Part shown: in pieces, positions 1 through 8,500 of the stretch
Layout: the number at the start of each line of letters is the position of its first letter
How positions within the stretch are numbered: the first letter of the stretch is position 1
NCBI GenBank assembly: GCA_034421515.1
Contig: DAOUKH010000068.1
Location: 1 to 22,396 of the forward strand
Reading direction: 5' to 3'
From: DAOUKH01 sp034421515
Lineage (GTDB): Bacteria > Chloroflexota > Dehalococcoidia > SHYB01
Length of the DNA stretch: 22,396 nucleotides
Translations under genes and position numbers: made by a program
Notes under the pieces: model-generated
Told to the model about the DNA's origin: nothing
Databases searched by the model: none
What the model saw: only the letters and a program-made list of their open reading frames with translations

Positions 1-155
1 GCGGGAGAGGGGGAAGACCACCCCGCCGGCCCTCTCTCAGTCTCCCCCACAAAGGGGGGAGAGGTTTAAGGTGCTCCCCCTGACGGGGGAGGGTTAAGGT
101 GATGCCCTGCCCCGGCCCTCTCAGTCTCCTCCAGAGGGGGAGGGGAGAAGACCGC
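1..155. repeat. Cluster of small GA/CT-rich hairpins (REP-like), copy 1
   Basis: This stretch is non-coding and lies just past the 3' end of acyl-CoA dehydrogenase 1. It holds back-to-back inverted repeats. TCTCCCCC at 41-48 pairs with GGGGGAGA at 55-62. CTCCCCC at 74-80 pairs with GGGGGAG at 85-91 around a TGAC loop. A third, less perfect one lies at about 125-150. The string GGGGGAGAGGTTTAAGG (55-71) recurs exactly at 6454-6470, and CCCTCTCTCA (31-40) recurs at 6567-6576, so this is a dispersed family and not one terminator. Position suggests a REP or MITE-like unit that may also end transcription. No transposase or target duplication is visible. Confidence 0.6.
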
Positions 156-174
156 CCCGTACCCGGCAGGGGCG

Positions 175-1353
<1,179 letters not shown>

Positions 1354-1430
1354 GGAGCCTGGTTACCTGCGGCCGATGCCTTCAGGCCGCGCGCCGCGCG
1401 GAAGTATAGCACCGGTCTCCGGCGGCGCCC

Positions 1431-2702
1431 TCAGACCGTCGGCATGCGGGCGCGAGGAGCGCGGGTCAGCAGCAAGGCGATCGCGGAGAGCGACAGCATG
1501 CCGATGAAGACCAAGTAGGCGTTCGTGTATGACCCGGTCCGGTCGTAGAGGATCCCGGCCGCGGCGGGGCCAAGGACTTCGCCGCCGGCCTGCACCAGAT
1601 TGCCGGCCCCGGAGATGACGGCGTAGTTGGCCCGCCCGAAGAACTCGCCACGTATCGCGCTGATCATCCCTCCGCCGCTGCCGGCCCACGCCAGGCTGTA
1701 GACGAGGACGAAGATCACGATCACCCAGATCGACTCGGCCCACATCATGATGAAGAAGGCGCCAACGCCGATGGCCACCATCAAGGCGGTCATTTTGGCC
1801 TTGGGCACATAGTCGGAGATGTAGCTGGTCAGGAGGCGGTTCACGAAGGCGGCGCCGGCGAAGACGAGCAGCATCTGTGCGCCTGTCGTAGAAGAGAACC
1901 CCTTGTCTACAACCGCGGGAATGAAGTGCGCCGCCATGCCGGCGATGACGAAGTTGCGCGATGCGAAGCCGATGCTCAGCGTCCAGAAGGCGGAGGTGCG
2001 CATGGCCTGACGGAGCGTGAGGCCGTGCTCGGCGAAGCCGGCGGCAGGCCGCGCCCGAGCGGAGTCGGGCCGGTCGCCGTCGGGCAGCATCCCAAAGTCC
2101 TCGGGGCGATCGCGAAGGATGGATGCTAGGGGAAGACCGATCACGAAGGTGGTCACGCCGATCACGAGCGTGGCGTCCCGCCAGCCCAGGCTCTCGACGA
2201 GGAAGTTGACCACGAACACCAATGCGGCGCCCAAGCTGATGCCGGTGAAGAAGAAACCGAAGGCCAGTCCTCGCCGCCTGTCGAACCAGTTGTTGACCAC
2301 GGTGGCCGAACCGTAGAAGAGCACGACGAACCCGCCCATTGTTACCAGCGTCAACTGAATGAGACCGTAGTGCAGCAGGTTTTGCGCCAGACTCATCAGG
2401 CACAGTCCGGCCCCCATCGAGGCCACGCCCGCCATCGTGACCCGCCGGGCCCCATAGCGTCCTATGAGCGGCGAGGCGGCGACGCCGGCGACGCTGGAAA
2501 AGCCGAAGACGAGCGAGATCGGCCCACGTCCCACGCCGAAGGACTCGGTGTAGGGCACAAGGAAGGCGGTGAAGCCGAGGAAGATGAACCCAGACACGAT
2601 CCCGGCCAAGCCGAAGCTCGCTCCGACGATCCACCAGCCGTAGAAGACCCGGCGGCGGAGCAGCCAGTCGGAAAGGACGTTGACGAGTGATGCAGCGTTC
2701 AA
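1431..2702 (-). CDS. Major facilitator superfamily transporter, oxalate/formate antiporter-like
   Basis: A 423-residue integral membrane protein with about 12 hydrophobic helices. The N-terminal FYGWWIV, the loop-2/3 motif GRYGARRV, NNWFDRRRGLAFG after helix 4, and RPEDFGMLPDG in the central cytoplasmic loop are typical of the monocarboxylate/oxalate-formate (OFA/MCT) branch of MFS. Such carriers move small organic acids by exchange or proton symport. The substrate is not readable from sequence; the adjacent acyl-CoA dehydrogenase suggests uptake of a carboxylic acid that is then activated and oxidised. The only usable start in frame ahead of the first helix is TTG at 2702-2700, with no clear Shine-Dalgarno. 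The gene is divergent from the E1-like gene and lies upstream of acyl-CoA dehydrogenase 1. Confidence 0.88.
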   Translation of the reverse strand: MNAASLVNVLSDWLLRRRVFYGWWIVGASFGLAGIVSGFIFLGFTAFLVPYTESFGVGRGPISLVFGFSSVAGVAASPLIGRYGARRVTMAGVASMGAGLCLMSLAQNLLHYGLIQLTLVTMGGFVVLFYGSATVVNNWFDRRRGLAFGFFFTGISLGAALVFVVNFLVESLGWRDATLVIGVTTFVIGLPLASILRDRPEDFGMLPDGDRPDSARARPAAGFAEHGLTLRQAMRTSAFWTLSIGFASRNFVIAGMAAHFIPAVVDKGFSSTTGAQMLLVFAGAAFVNRLLTSYISDYVPKAKMTALMVAIGVGAFFIMMWAESIWVIVIFVLVYSLAWAGSGGGMISAIRGEFFGRANYAVISGAGNLVQAGGEVLGPAAAGILYDRTGSYTNAYLVFIGMLSLSAIALLLTRAPRARMPTV

Positions 2703-2777
2703 GAGAGGGGACGCCGGAGCAGAGAGACGCGGTGCATTCAGCCTAGCCGATAGCGGAAGTGCGGAGAAGGGGCCGCG

Positions 2778-2786
2778 TGTTACACT
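2778..2786 (+). promoter_or_regulatory. Extended -10 promoter for the E1-like gene
   Basis: TGTTACACT (TG at 2778-2779, TACACT at 2781-2786) is a good extended -10 element in the gap between the divergent MFS and E1-like genes. No clear -35 is seen, which extended -10 promoters tolerate. Transcription would begin near 2793, leaving a leader of about 47 nt before the GTG at 2840. Because it lies downstream of the first in-frame ATG (2759), it argues against that longer start. Confidence 0.4.
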
Positions 2787-2839
2787 GGTTCGGCGGACGG
2801 ACGGTGAGGGCCGATCGTGGGCGTCCGTCGAGGCCGAAC

Positions 2840-5230
2840 GTGACCACGCGCAGCAAGAAGAAGACCGCCGACGCCGGCGCCGTCAACGGGCGCGCCCGCG
2901 GCGACGACGGGGCGGCCAGGGACCTCGCCCTCGCCCGGATCCAAGACCTCGTGCTCTGGATCGCGGTGCGCATGGTGCACCACGCGAACAGCGAGCGCCC
3001 CAACCCCGACGGCATCAAGGTCGGCGGCCATCAGGCTTCCTGCGCCTCGGCGGTCACGATCCTCACCTCGCTCGTCTTCGACCTGCTCGGCCCCCGGGAC
3101 CGGCTGGCGGTCAAGCCGCACGCCTCGCCGATCTTCCACGCCATCCAATATCTGCTGGGCAACCTCGACCAGCGATATCTGACCACCCTCCGCGACTTCA
3201 AGGGGCTGCAGGCCTATCCCAGCCGCACGAAGGACCCCGACTACGTCGACTTCTCGCTGGGATCGGTGGGTCTGGGAGCCATCGCGCCCAACTTTGCGTC
3301 GCTCGCCGAGCAGTACGTGCACGGCCGATTCGCCGACGCGCCGGAGCCGACGCACCGATTCGTCTCCACGCTCGGGGACGCCGAGCTTGACGAGGGCACG
3401 GTGTGGGAGGCGGTGATCGAGCCCGCGCTGGCCACCAGCCCACGAGTGCTGTGGGTCGTGGACGTGAACCGGCAGAGCCTCGACCGCGTCATTCCCGGCA
3501 TTCGGGTGCAGGTGTGGCGCGAGATGCTGGCCGCGAACGGGTGGCGGGTCATCGACGCGAAGTACGGCTCGCTGCTCGAGGAAGCCTTCGCCGCCCCCAA
3601 CGGCGACCTGCTCCGCGAGGCCATCGACTCGATGCCCAATGAGACGTACCAGCGGCTGGTGCGGGAGCCGGTCGACGTGCTGCGAGAGTGGCTTCCCCGC
3701 TACAGCCGCCACTCCCAAGACCTCGCCAGGCTCATCGGCGAGTGGGACGACGAGCACCTGCCGCGGGTCTTCCAGAATCTTGGTGGCCACGACTTCACGA
3801 CCCTGCGCCAAGCCTACGCCGAGGCCGACGACGCCGACCGGCCGAGCATCATCTTCGCTTACACCTTTAAGGGTTGGCGCCTACCTACCGTGGGCGACCC
3901 TCAGAACCACTCCGTGCTGCTCTCCAATGATCAGCTGGAGGACTTCCGCAAGCAGCTGGCGATCACCGATACCTGGCCCAAACCCGAGCCCGGCTCGCCG
4001 GAGGGCGAGCTTTGCGCCGAGATCGGCGAGCGCTCCCGCGTCGGCAAGAAAGCCGCATCGGCGCCGGAGTTACACGTCCCCGACGCGTTGGGCCACGCTT
4101 ACCCACGGTCGATGTCGACGCAGCAGGCCTTCGGCGTCATGCTCGTCGGGCTGGCGCGGGAGTGGCCGGAGGTCGCCGAGCGCATGGTGACGGTCAGCCC
4201 GGACGTGGCGTCGAGCACCAACCTCGGCGGCTGGATCAACCGCGTCGGCGTGTGGAACGAGGAGGAGGGGGCGGAGACGCCGGAGGACACGACGCAACGC
4301 GCCTTGAACTGGCGCGAGCACGAAGGCGGGCGCCACATCCAGCTCGGCATCTCCGAGTCCAACCTCTTTATGCTATTGGGCCAACTTGGGCTCTCCCACG
4401 AGCTGTTCGATGAGCTGCTCCTGCCCATCGGCACCCTGTACGACCCGTTCATCGCGCGCGCTCTTGAAGCGCTGATGTACGGCACGTACGTGGACTCGCG
4501 GTTCATGGTCGTCGGGACGCCGTCGGGCATCAGCCTAAGCAGGGAGGGCGGGGCGCACCAGTCGATCGTGACGCCGCCCATCGGCATCGGCGTGCCGGGC
4601 ATGGCCTACTACGAGCCGTGCTTCGCGCAGGAGCTCGAATGGGTCGTGCTCGAGGGGCTGCGCCTGATGGCGCGGCGGGAGTCGTCGGTCTACCTGCGGC
4701 TCTCCACCAAGCGCATCGACCAGAGCCTGCTCGCGCTGCCCGAGGACCCGGCGGCGCTTGAGCGGCTGCGGCGACAGGTGATCGACGGCGCGCACATGCT
4801 CTCGCCGGCGGGATCGGGCGAGGACACGGTCAACCTCTTCACCGCCGGTGTGATGGCGGAAGAGGCGATCAAGGCACAGGCGCTGCTGGCCGAGGACGGC
4901 GTCGCCGCCAATGTCATCAACGTAACCTCGCCCGACCGCCTCTTCGAGCGCTACCGCCGCGCCTCGATGCGGCTCGCCGAGGGCGCCGACGCCGGGCGCT
5001 TCCTCGACGACGTGCTGCCGCCGCAGGCGGCCCGCGCGCCGGCCGTCACCGTCATCGACGGCCATCCCCAGACGCTGGCGTGGCTCGGCGGCGCATTGGG
5101 AACGCGCTGCCTGCCCCTCGGCGTCTCGCTCTACGGCCAATCGGGGTCGCAGGGCGCGCTCTATTCGGAATACCGCATTGACGCGGAGAACATCGCCGCC
5201 GCCTGCTTGGGAGCCCTCGAAGTAGCATAA
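2840..5230 (+). CDS. Homodimeric pyruvate dehydrogenase E1-like / transketolase-family enzyme
   Basis: A thiamine-diphosphate enzyme of 796 residues from the GTG at 2840. The AceE-type E1 decarboxylates a 2-oxo acid and acylates a lipoyl E2. The N-terminal ThDP domain shows KPHASP (residues 93-98) and the GDAELDEG...VDVN signature (GD at 179-180, Asn at 210). It is followed by an AceE-like NGWRVIDAKYGS stretch and GGHDFTTL...FAYTFKGW. The pyrimidine-binding domain and a C-terminal transketolase domain follow. The protein is shorter than classical AceE (about 880). The GTG is chosen because the 27 extra residues from ATG 2759 are Arg-rich and non-conserved, and a promoter lies between; a GAGG sits 7 nt upstream. 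No E2 or E3 gene is nearby, so substrate and partner are open. Acyl-CoA dehydrogenase 2 follows after 22 nt. Confidence 0.85.
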   Translation: MTTRSKKKTADAGAVNGRARGDDGAARDLALARIQDLVLWIAVRMVHHANSERPNPDGIKVGGHQASCASAVTILTSLVFDLLGPRDRLAVKPHASPIFHAIQYLLGNLDQRYLTTLRDFKGLQAYPSRTKDPDYVDFSLGSVGLGAIAPNFASLAEQYVHGRFADAPEPTHRFVSTLGDAELDEGTVWEAVIEPALATSPRVLWVVDVNRQSLDRVIPGIRVQVWREMLAANGWRVIDAKYGSLLEEAFAAPNGDLLREAIDSMPNETYQRLVREPVDVLREWLPRYSRHSQDLARLIGEWDDEHLPRVFQNLGGHDFTTLRQAYAEADDADRPSIIFAYTFKGWRLPTVGDPQNHSVLLSNDQLEDFRKQLAITDTWPKPEPGSPEGELCAEIGERSRVGKKAASAPELHVPDALGHAYPRSMSTQQAFGVMLVGLAREWPEVAERMVTVSPDVASSTNLGGWINRVGVWNEEEGAETPEDTTQRALNWREHEGGRHIQLGISESNLFMLLGQLGLSHELFDELLLPIGTLYDPFIARALEALMYGTYVDSRFMVVGTPSGISLSREGGAHQSIVTPPIGIGVPGMAYYEPCFAQELEWVVLEGLRLMARRESSVYLRLSTKRIDQSLLALPEDPAALERLRRQVIDGAHMLSPAGSGEDTVNLFTAGVMAEEAIKAQALLAEDGVAANVINVTSPDRLFERYRRASMRLAEGADAGRFLDDVLPPQAARAPAVTVIDGHPQTLAWLGGALGTRCLPLGVSLYGQSGSQGALYSEYRIDAENIAAACLGALEVA

Positions 5231-5252
5231 CGACGGCGGCTGGAGGAAGCTG

Positions 5253-6413
5253 ATGACGACGACTACCTCCACGAGCCTCGATTCCATCCGGGCAGCGGTC
5301 CGCGACGTCTGCGCCAACTTCCCCGACGCCTACTGGCGGGACCTCGATAAGCGGTCGGAGTACCCCGAGGAGTTCATCAACGAGCTGACCCGCCTCGGCT
5401 GGCTCGGCGCGATGATTCCGGAGGAGTACGGGGGCGGCGGCCTCGGCGTGACCGAGGGCAGCGTCATCCTCGAGGAGATCAACCGCTCCGGCGGGAATGC
5501 CGCTCCCGGACACGCGCAGATGTACACCATGGGCGTCCTGCTGCGCCACGGCAGCGAGGAGCAGAAGCGCCGCTACCTTCCCGGCATCGCCTCCGGCGAG
5601 CTGCGGCTCCAGGCCTTCGGCGTCACCGAGCCCAACGCCGGCTCGGAGACCACCCGGCTCGAAACGACGGCGGTGCGCGATGGGAACCGTTATGTCGTCA
5701 ACGGGCAGAAGATCTTCATCTCCCGCGCCCGTCAGTCCGACCTCATGCTCCTCCTCGCCCGCACCACGCCCTACGACGACCTCGAAAACAAGACGCAGGG
5801 CCTCTCGACCTTCCTCGTCGATCTCCGCGAGGCGGGCAAGAGCGTCGACATCCGCCCCATCGACACGATGATCAACCATCACACCAACGAGATCTTCTTC
5901 GACGACGTCGAAGTCCCCGTCGAGAACCTGATCGGCGAGGAGGGGCGCGGCTTCCGCTACATCATCGACTCGTGGAACGCCGAGCGCATCCTCATCGCCG
6001 CCGAATGCGTCGGCGACGGCTACTGGTTCATCGACCGCGCCGTCGAGTACGCGAATAAGCGCGAGGTCTTCGGGCGGCCCATCGGCGCGAACCAGGGCGT
6101 GCAGTTCCCCATCGCACAGGCCTACGCCAACCTCGAAGCCGCCGACATGGTGCGCTTCGCCGCCGCGGAGAAGTTCGACTGCGGCGAGTCGTGCGGCAAG
6201 GAGGCCAACATGGCCAAGCTGCTCACCTCCCAGGCTTCGTGGGAGGCGGCCAACGTCTGCATGACGACCTACGGGGGCTACGGTTTCGCCGCCGAGTACG
6301 ACGTCGAGCGCAAGTTCCGCGAGACCCGCCTGTATATGACCGCACCGGTCAGCAACAACCTCGTGCTCGCCTACCTGGGGCAGAACATCCTCGGCATGCC
6401 GCGTTCGTATTAG
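5253..6413 (+). CDS. Acyl-CoA dehydrogenase family protein (2)
   Basis: A 386-residue acyl-CoA dehydrogenase with a full N-terminal helical domain, the flavin loop TEPNAGSET (125-133), the middle-domain NGQKIFISRA, and the C-terminal helical domain with YGGYGFAAEYDVER. The protein ends APVSNN...LGMPRSY. The residue aligned with the classical C-terminal catalytic Glu is Ala364. This ending is shared by many uncharacterised prokaryotic acyl-CoA dehydrogenases, so it marks a subfamily and not a mutation. A strong Shine-Dalgarno GGAGGAAG (5242-5249) precedes the ATG. It is co-transcribed with the E1-like gene (22-nt gap). Only about 22% of it resembles acyl-CoA dehydrogenase 1 by eye outside the flavin motifs, so the two are not a recent duplication. 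Substrate unknown. Confidence 0.9.
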   Translation: MTTTTSTSLDSIRAAVRDVCANFPDAYWRDLDKRSEYPEEFINELTRLGWLGAMIPEEYGGGGLGVTEGSVILEEINRSGGNAAPGHAQMYTMGVLLRHGSEEQKRRYLPGIASGELRLQAFGVTEPNAGSETTRLETTAVRDGNRYVVNGQKIFISRARQSDLMLLLARTTPYDDLENKTQGLSTFLVDLREAGKSVDIRPIDTMINHHTNEIFFDDVEVPVENLIGEEGRGFRYIIDSWNAERILIAAECVGDGYWFIDRAVEYANKREVFGRPIGANQGVQFPIAQAYANLEAADMVRFAAAEKFDCGESCGKEANMAKLLTSQASWEAANVCMTTYGGYGFAAEYDVERKFRETRLYMTAPVSNNLVLAYLGQNILGMPRSY

Positions 6414-6430
6414 CGGGGCGCCGCCGCATC

Positions 6431-6576
6431 TCTCCCATAGCGGTTCCGGTTGTGGGGGAGAGGTTTAAGGCGCTCCCTCTGGGTCGGCAGGGGGCCCTCA
6501 TCTCAATCTTCTCCCGTGGGGAGAAGGGCAGCGCCCTGCGGGCGCTCGCGCGCCTGACGGCGCGCGCCCTCTCTCA
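6431..6576. repeat. GA/CT-rich hairpin repeats (REP-like), copy 2
   Basis: Second copy of the family seen at 1-155, again just past the 3' end of an acyl-CoA dehydrogenase gene. TCTCCC (6431-6436) faces GGGAGA (6456-6461). CTTCTCCC (6508-6515) pairs perfectly with GGGAGAAG (6519-6526) across a 3-nt loop. CGCGCGCC (6547-6554) pairs with GGCGCGCG (6559-6566) across a TGAC loop, the same loop as in copy 1. The 17-mer GGGGGAGAGGTTTAAGG is shared with copy 1. The hairpins probably also end the E1/acyl-CoA dehydrogenase transcript. No U-run follows, so this is not a classical terminator. Confidence 0.6.
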
Positions 6577-6765
6577 AATCTCCCCATGGTTGCGAGGCAA
6601 TCGCAACGGAAAATTGCGGTACTCGTGGGCCGTCGGCTTGGAGCGGCTTAAAAGCGGCAAAGGATGACAGGACCCCGGTTCGAGCCTTCGCAAGCGTACC
6701 AGGCTTCACAAAATCAAGAACCTTCACTCTTTGGACACAATCGACAAGCAACACTTAGGTGCTCG
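6577..6765. other. Non-coding spacer with no recognised feature
   Basis: Between the hairpin repeats and the IS remnant I see no credible gene. Short open frames lack ribosome sites and recognisable motifs. Two GGTTCGA strings (near 6678 and 6841) look like tRNA T-loops but have no paired T-stem or acceptor arm. The base composition drops here relative to the metabolic genes, which suits the edge of an inserted region. Confidence 0.4.
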
Positions 6766-7110
6766 TGGACAGTCAATTTGGAGATGGCCAAGTAGGTAAG
6801 GCGACCTCCAGACGGGTGTGGTCCGTCATCTTCGATGAATGGTTCGACTCCTCTTTGGGAGACCGGCAAGACTCAGAACACGGTCTGATGGCAGCACCGT
6901 CTCCGGCGCCGACGGCCTGTAGCCCAGCGAACTGTACGGCCTGATTCGGTTGTAGGTCTGCCGGTACTGCTCCGTCAGCACCTTCACCTCCAGCAGCGTG
7001 GAGAAGACCTCCCGTTCCAACAACTCATCCCGCAGCTTGCCGTTGAAGCTCTCGATGTACCCGTTCTCCCACGGTGAGCCCGGTTCGATAGTGAGCGTCT
7101 GCGCTCCTAC
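6766..7110 (-). mobile_element. IS3-family insertion sequence remnant (one end only)
   Basis: The transposase C-terminus at 6826-7110 marks the 3' part of an IS3-family element. Its outer end should lie shortly past the stop codon; TGGACAGTC at 6766-6774 begins with the TG dinucleotide expected at an IS3 tip and is offered as the possible end. No partner inverted repeat, orfA or N-terminal orfB is present, so the element is dead. The break coincides with the left edge of the lower-GC defence operon. Confidence 0.45.
6826..7110 (-). pseudogene. IS3-family transposase (orfB), C-terminal fragment
   Basis: Reading leftward from about 7110, the frame encodes the end of an IS3-type DDE integrase core: VGAQTLTIEPGSPWENGY, then ESFNGKLRDELL, an EQYRQTYNRIRPYSSLGY segment, and RPSAPE near the end. 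The Glu of ESFN is the third residue of the DDE triad; the two Asp residues and the helix-turn-helix orfA are absent. About 95 of roughly 280 residues remain. The frame continues open upstream to 7338 but that part is the antisense of the ATPase gene and shows no transposase likeness, so the homology stops at about 7104-7116. The fragment cannot be active. Confidence 0.88.
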
Positions 7111-7145
7111 CTGATCTTGAGAAGCTGTACACCTCTCCTTCGGGT

Positions 7146-7181
7146 TTGCCAACGATTCTGTTGCCAACAGGACTGTTGGCA
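7146..7181 (+). promoter_or_regulatory. Operator-like cluster of repeated half-sites
   Basis: TTGCCAAC occurs twice on the plus strand (7146-7153 and 7161-7168), 15 bp apart, and the inverted half TGTTGGC follows at 7174-7180. The second and third form a perfect palindrome, GCCAACAGGACTGTTGGC (7163-7180). It sits between the proposed -35 and -10 boxes, the classic place for a repressor. No regulator gene is seen in the window, so the binding protein would be encoded elsewhere or be one of the operon products with a winged helix. Confidence 0.5.
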
Positions 7182-7190
7182 TGTTATGCT
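7161..7190 (+). promoter_or_regulatory. Promoter of the five-gene defence operon
   Basis: TTGCCA (7161-7166) and TATGCT (7185-7190) are separated by 18 bp, and a TG at 7182-7183 makes an extended -10. A start near 7197 would give a leader of about 30 nt before the TTG start codon at 7228. The ATG at 7186 falls within the -10 box and so cannot be the start if this promoter is used. Confidence 0.5.
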
Positions 7191-7214
7191 GAGCCTTGCA
7201 GACGCAAGAGCCAC

Positions 7215-7219
7215 GGAGG
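7215..7219 (+). promoter_or_regulatory. Shine-Dalgarno that decides the ATPase start
   Basis: GGAGG lies 8 nt ahead of the TTG at 7228. No comparable site precedes the upstream in-frame ATG codons at 7117 and 7186. Confidence 0.6.
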
Positions 7220-7227
7220 CAACCAGC

Positions 7228-8481
7228 TTGACCACCCGACTTAGAAAACAGCCCTCCAACTGGGTAGACGGCGACCAGTTCTTCGACCGTGAAGCCGAGT
7301 TCGAGGCGCTGAAGGAGCGTGTCGCGGAAGGCACCCACACGCTACTCACAGCCCAGCGGCGGATGGGCAAGACCAGCTTGGTGAGGGAACTACTACGCCG
7401 GCTGAAGGCAGACGGAGGCTACGAAACCCTATTCGTCGACCTTGAGGGCGCCGGCACACCTGCGGATGCCGTAGCCGAGATCGCCTTTGCGGCCCGTTCG
7501 ATCTCTACCGCTTGGATACGCATCAGATCTGGTTTTGCCAACTTCCTACAGGGTGTTGGAGATCGCATCGAAGCTGTGGAAGTTGCCGATCTGAAGGTGA
7601 GGCTTCGCTCAGGGATCGACAGCGGAACTTGGGACCGCCGAGGCGATGAAGTCTTCGCGGCTCTAGCGGCGGTTGACAGGCCGGTGGTCCTCGCCATCGA
7701 CGAGTTGCCCATACTCGTTAACAGGCTACTCAAGGGGCATGACTATCAGATTACGCCGGAGCGACGCGCGGCAACTGACCTATTCTTGAGCTGGCTAAGG
7801 AGAAACGGTCAAACACATCGCGGCAAGATCACTCTGATTGTCTCCGGAAGTATTGGTCTCGATCCACTCTTGAGCCAGGCACGCCTCAGCGCTCAGGCGA
7901 ACATCTTCTCGCCCTTCGAACTGAAGCCCTGGAACGAAGAAACGGCCATGGAATGCCTGGCTGCATTGGCCCGCTGGCATCAAGTTGACCTTCCTATCGA
8001 AGTGCGGAGAAGGATGTGTGACCTCCTGCGCCGCTGCATTCCCCAGCATATCCAGCAGTTCTTCGATCACTTACACGAGCACCTGCGTCGGGAGGCCCGG
8101 CCAGTGGCCAATATCGACGACGTTGCTCACGTGTTCTACCGCGACCTACTGAGCGTAAGGGGCCAGATTAACCTTCAGCACTACGAGGACAGACTAAGAA
8201 CGGTCATGGGGAACCAAGGCTACACTACCGCAATTAGCATCCTCACTGAAGCTGCCGCAAATGGTGGCTTGCTGACTGAGCACGCCGCCCGCAGCTACGA
8301 GAACGAGCTCATGGCTTCAAGACATCCGGACGACCTGTCGATCAACGGCATCTTGCACCTGCTGGAGCATGACGGCTATCTCGAACGCCAGGATGAAGGC
8401 TACCGTTTCGTGTCTGGTCTGCTTGAGGAGTGGTGGCGGGCCCGGCACGGCAGGTTCTTCACCCCAATTGCTGAAAGGTAG
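7228..8481 (+). CDS. AAA/ATPase_2-type P-loop ATPase with C-terminal winged helix
   Basis: A 417-residue P-loop NTPase from the TTG at 7228. It starts with NWVDGDQFFDREAEFEAL, a lead-in typical of archaeal-type ATPases of the STAND/Orc neighbourhood. Then come Walker A TAQRRMGKTS (41-50, Lys48, Thr49), Walker B VVLAIDELP (153-161, with Asp-Glu) and a sensor-1-like LIVSGS (203-208). After a helical lid, residues about 367-408 look like a winged helix (INGILHLLEHDGYLERQDEGYRF). All ATPase residues appear intact. Family members of this kind usually stand alone and have no settled function. Here it is the first gene of an operon with a nuclease-helicase pair, 19 nt ahead of a second ATPase, so a sensor or regulatory role in defence is inferred. 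Confidence 0.85.
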   Translation: MTTRLRKQPSNWVDGDQFFDREAEFEALKERVAEGTHTLLTAQRRMGKTSLVRELLRRLKADGGYETLFVDLEGAGTPADAVAEIAFAARSISTAWIRIRSGFANFLQGVGDRIEAVEVADLKVRLRSGIDSGTWDRRGDEVFAALAAVDRPVVLAIDELPILVNRLLKGHDYQITPERRAATDLFLSWLRRNGQTHRGKITLIVSGSIGLDPLLSQARLSAQANIFSPFELKPWNEETAMECLAALARWHQVDLPIEVRRRMCDLLRRCIPQHIQQFFDHLHEHLRREARPVANIDDVAHVFYRDLLSVRGQINLQHYEDRLRTVMGNQGYTTAISILTEAAANGGLLTEHAARSYENELMASRHPDDLSINGILHLLEHDGYLERQDEGYRFVSGLLEEWWRARHGRFFTPIAER

Positions 8482-8500
8482 AGGTTTGGAGAGGCCCAAG

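Noticed and set aside
1363..2634. Minus-strand 423-codon frame overlapping the MFS gene
   Set aside because: Arg/Leu/His-rich translation without domains; the other frame is an unmistakable membrane transporter.
2780..3811. Minus-strand 343-codon frame opposite the E1-like gene
   Set aside because: Antisense shadow of a conserved ThDP enzyme; no recognisable motif.
6665..6700. tRNA-like GGTTCGAGCC string near the IS remnant
   Set aside because: No 5-bp T-stem, acceptor stem or anticodon arm can be built around it; the same holds for GGTTCGACTCC near 6841.
7117..7230. Longer ATPase 1 start at ATG 7117 or 7186
   Set aside because: Both lie in or upstream of the proposed promoter, the extra residues are Cys-rich and non-conserved, and the only good ribosome site serves TTG 7228.
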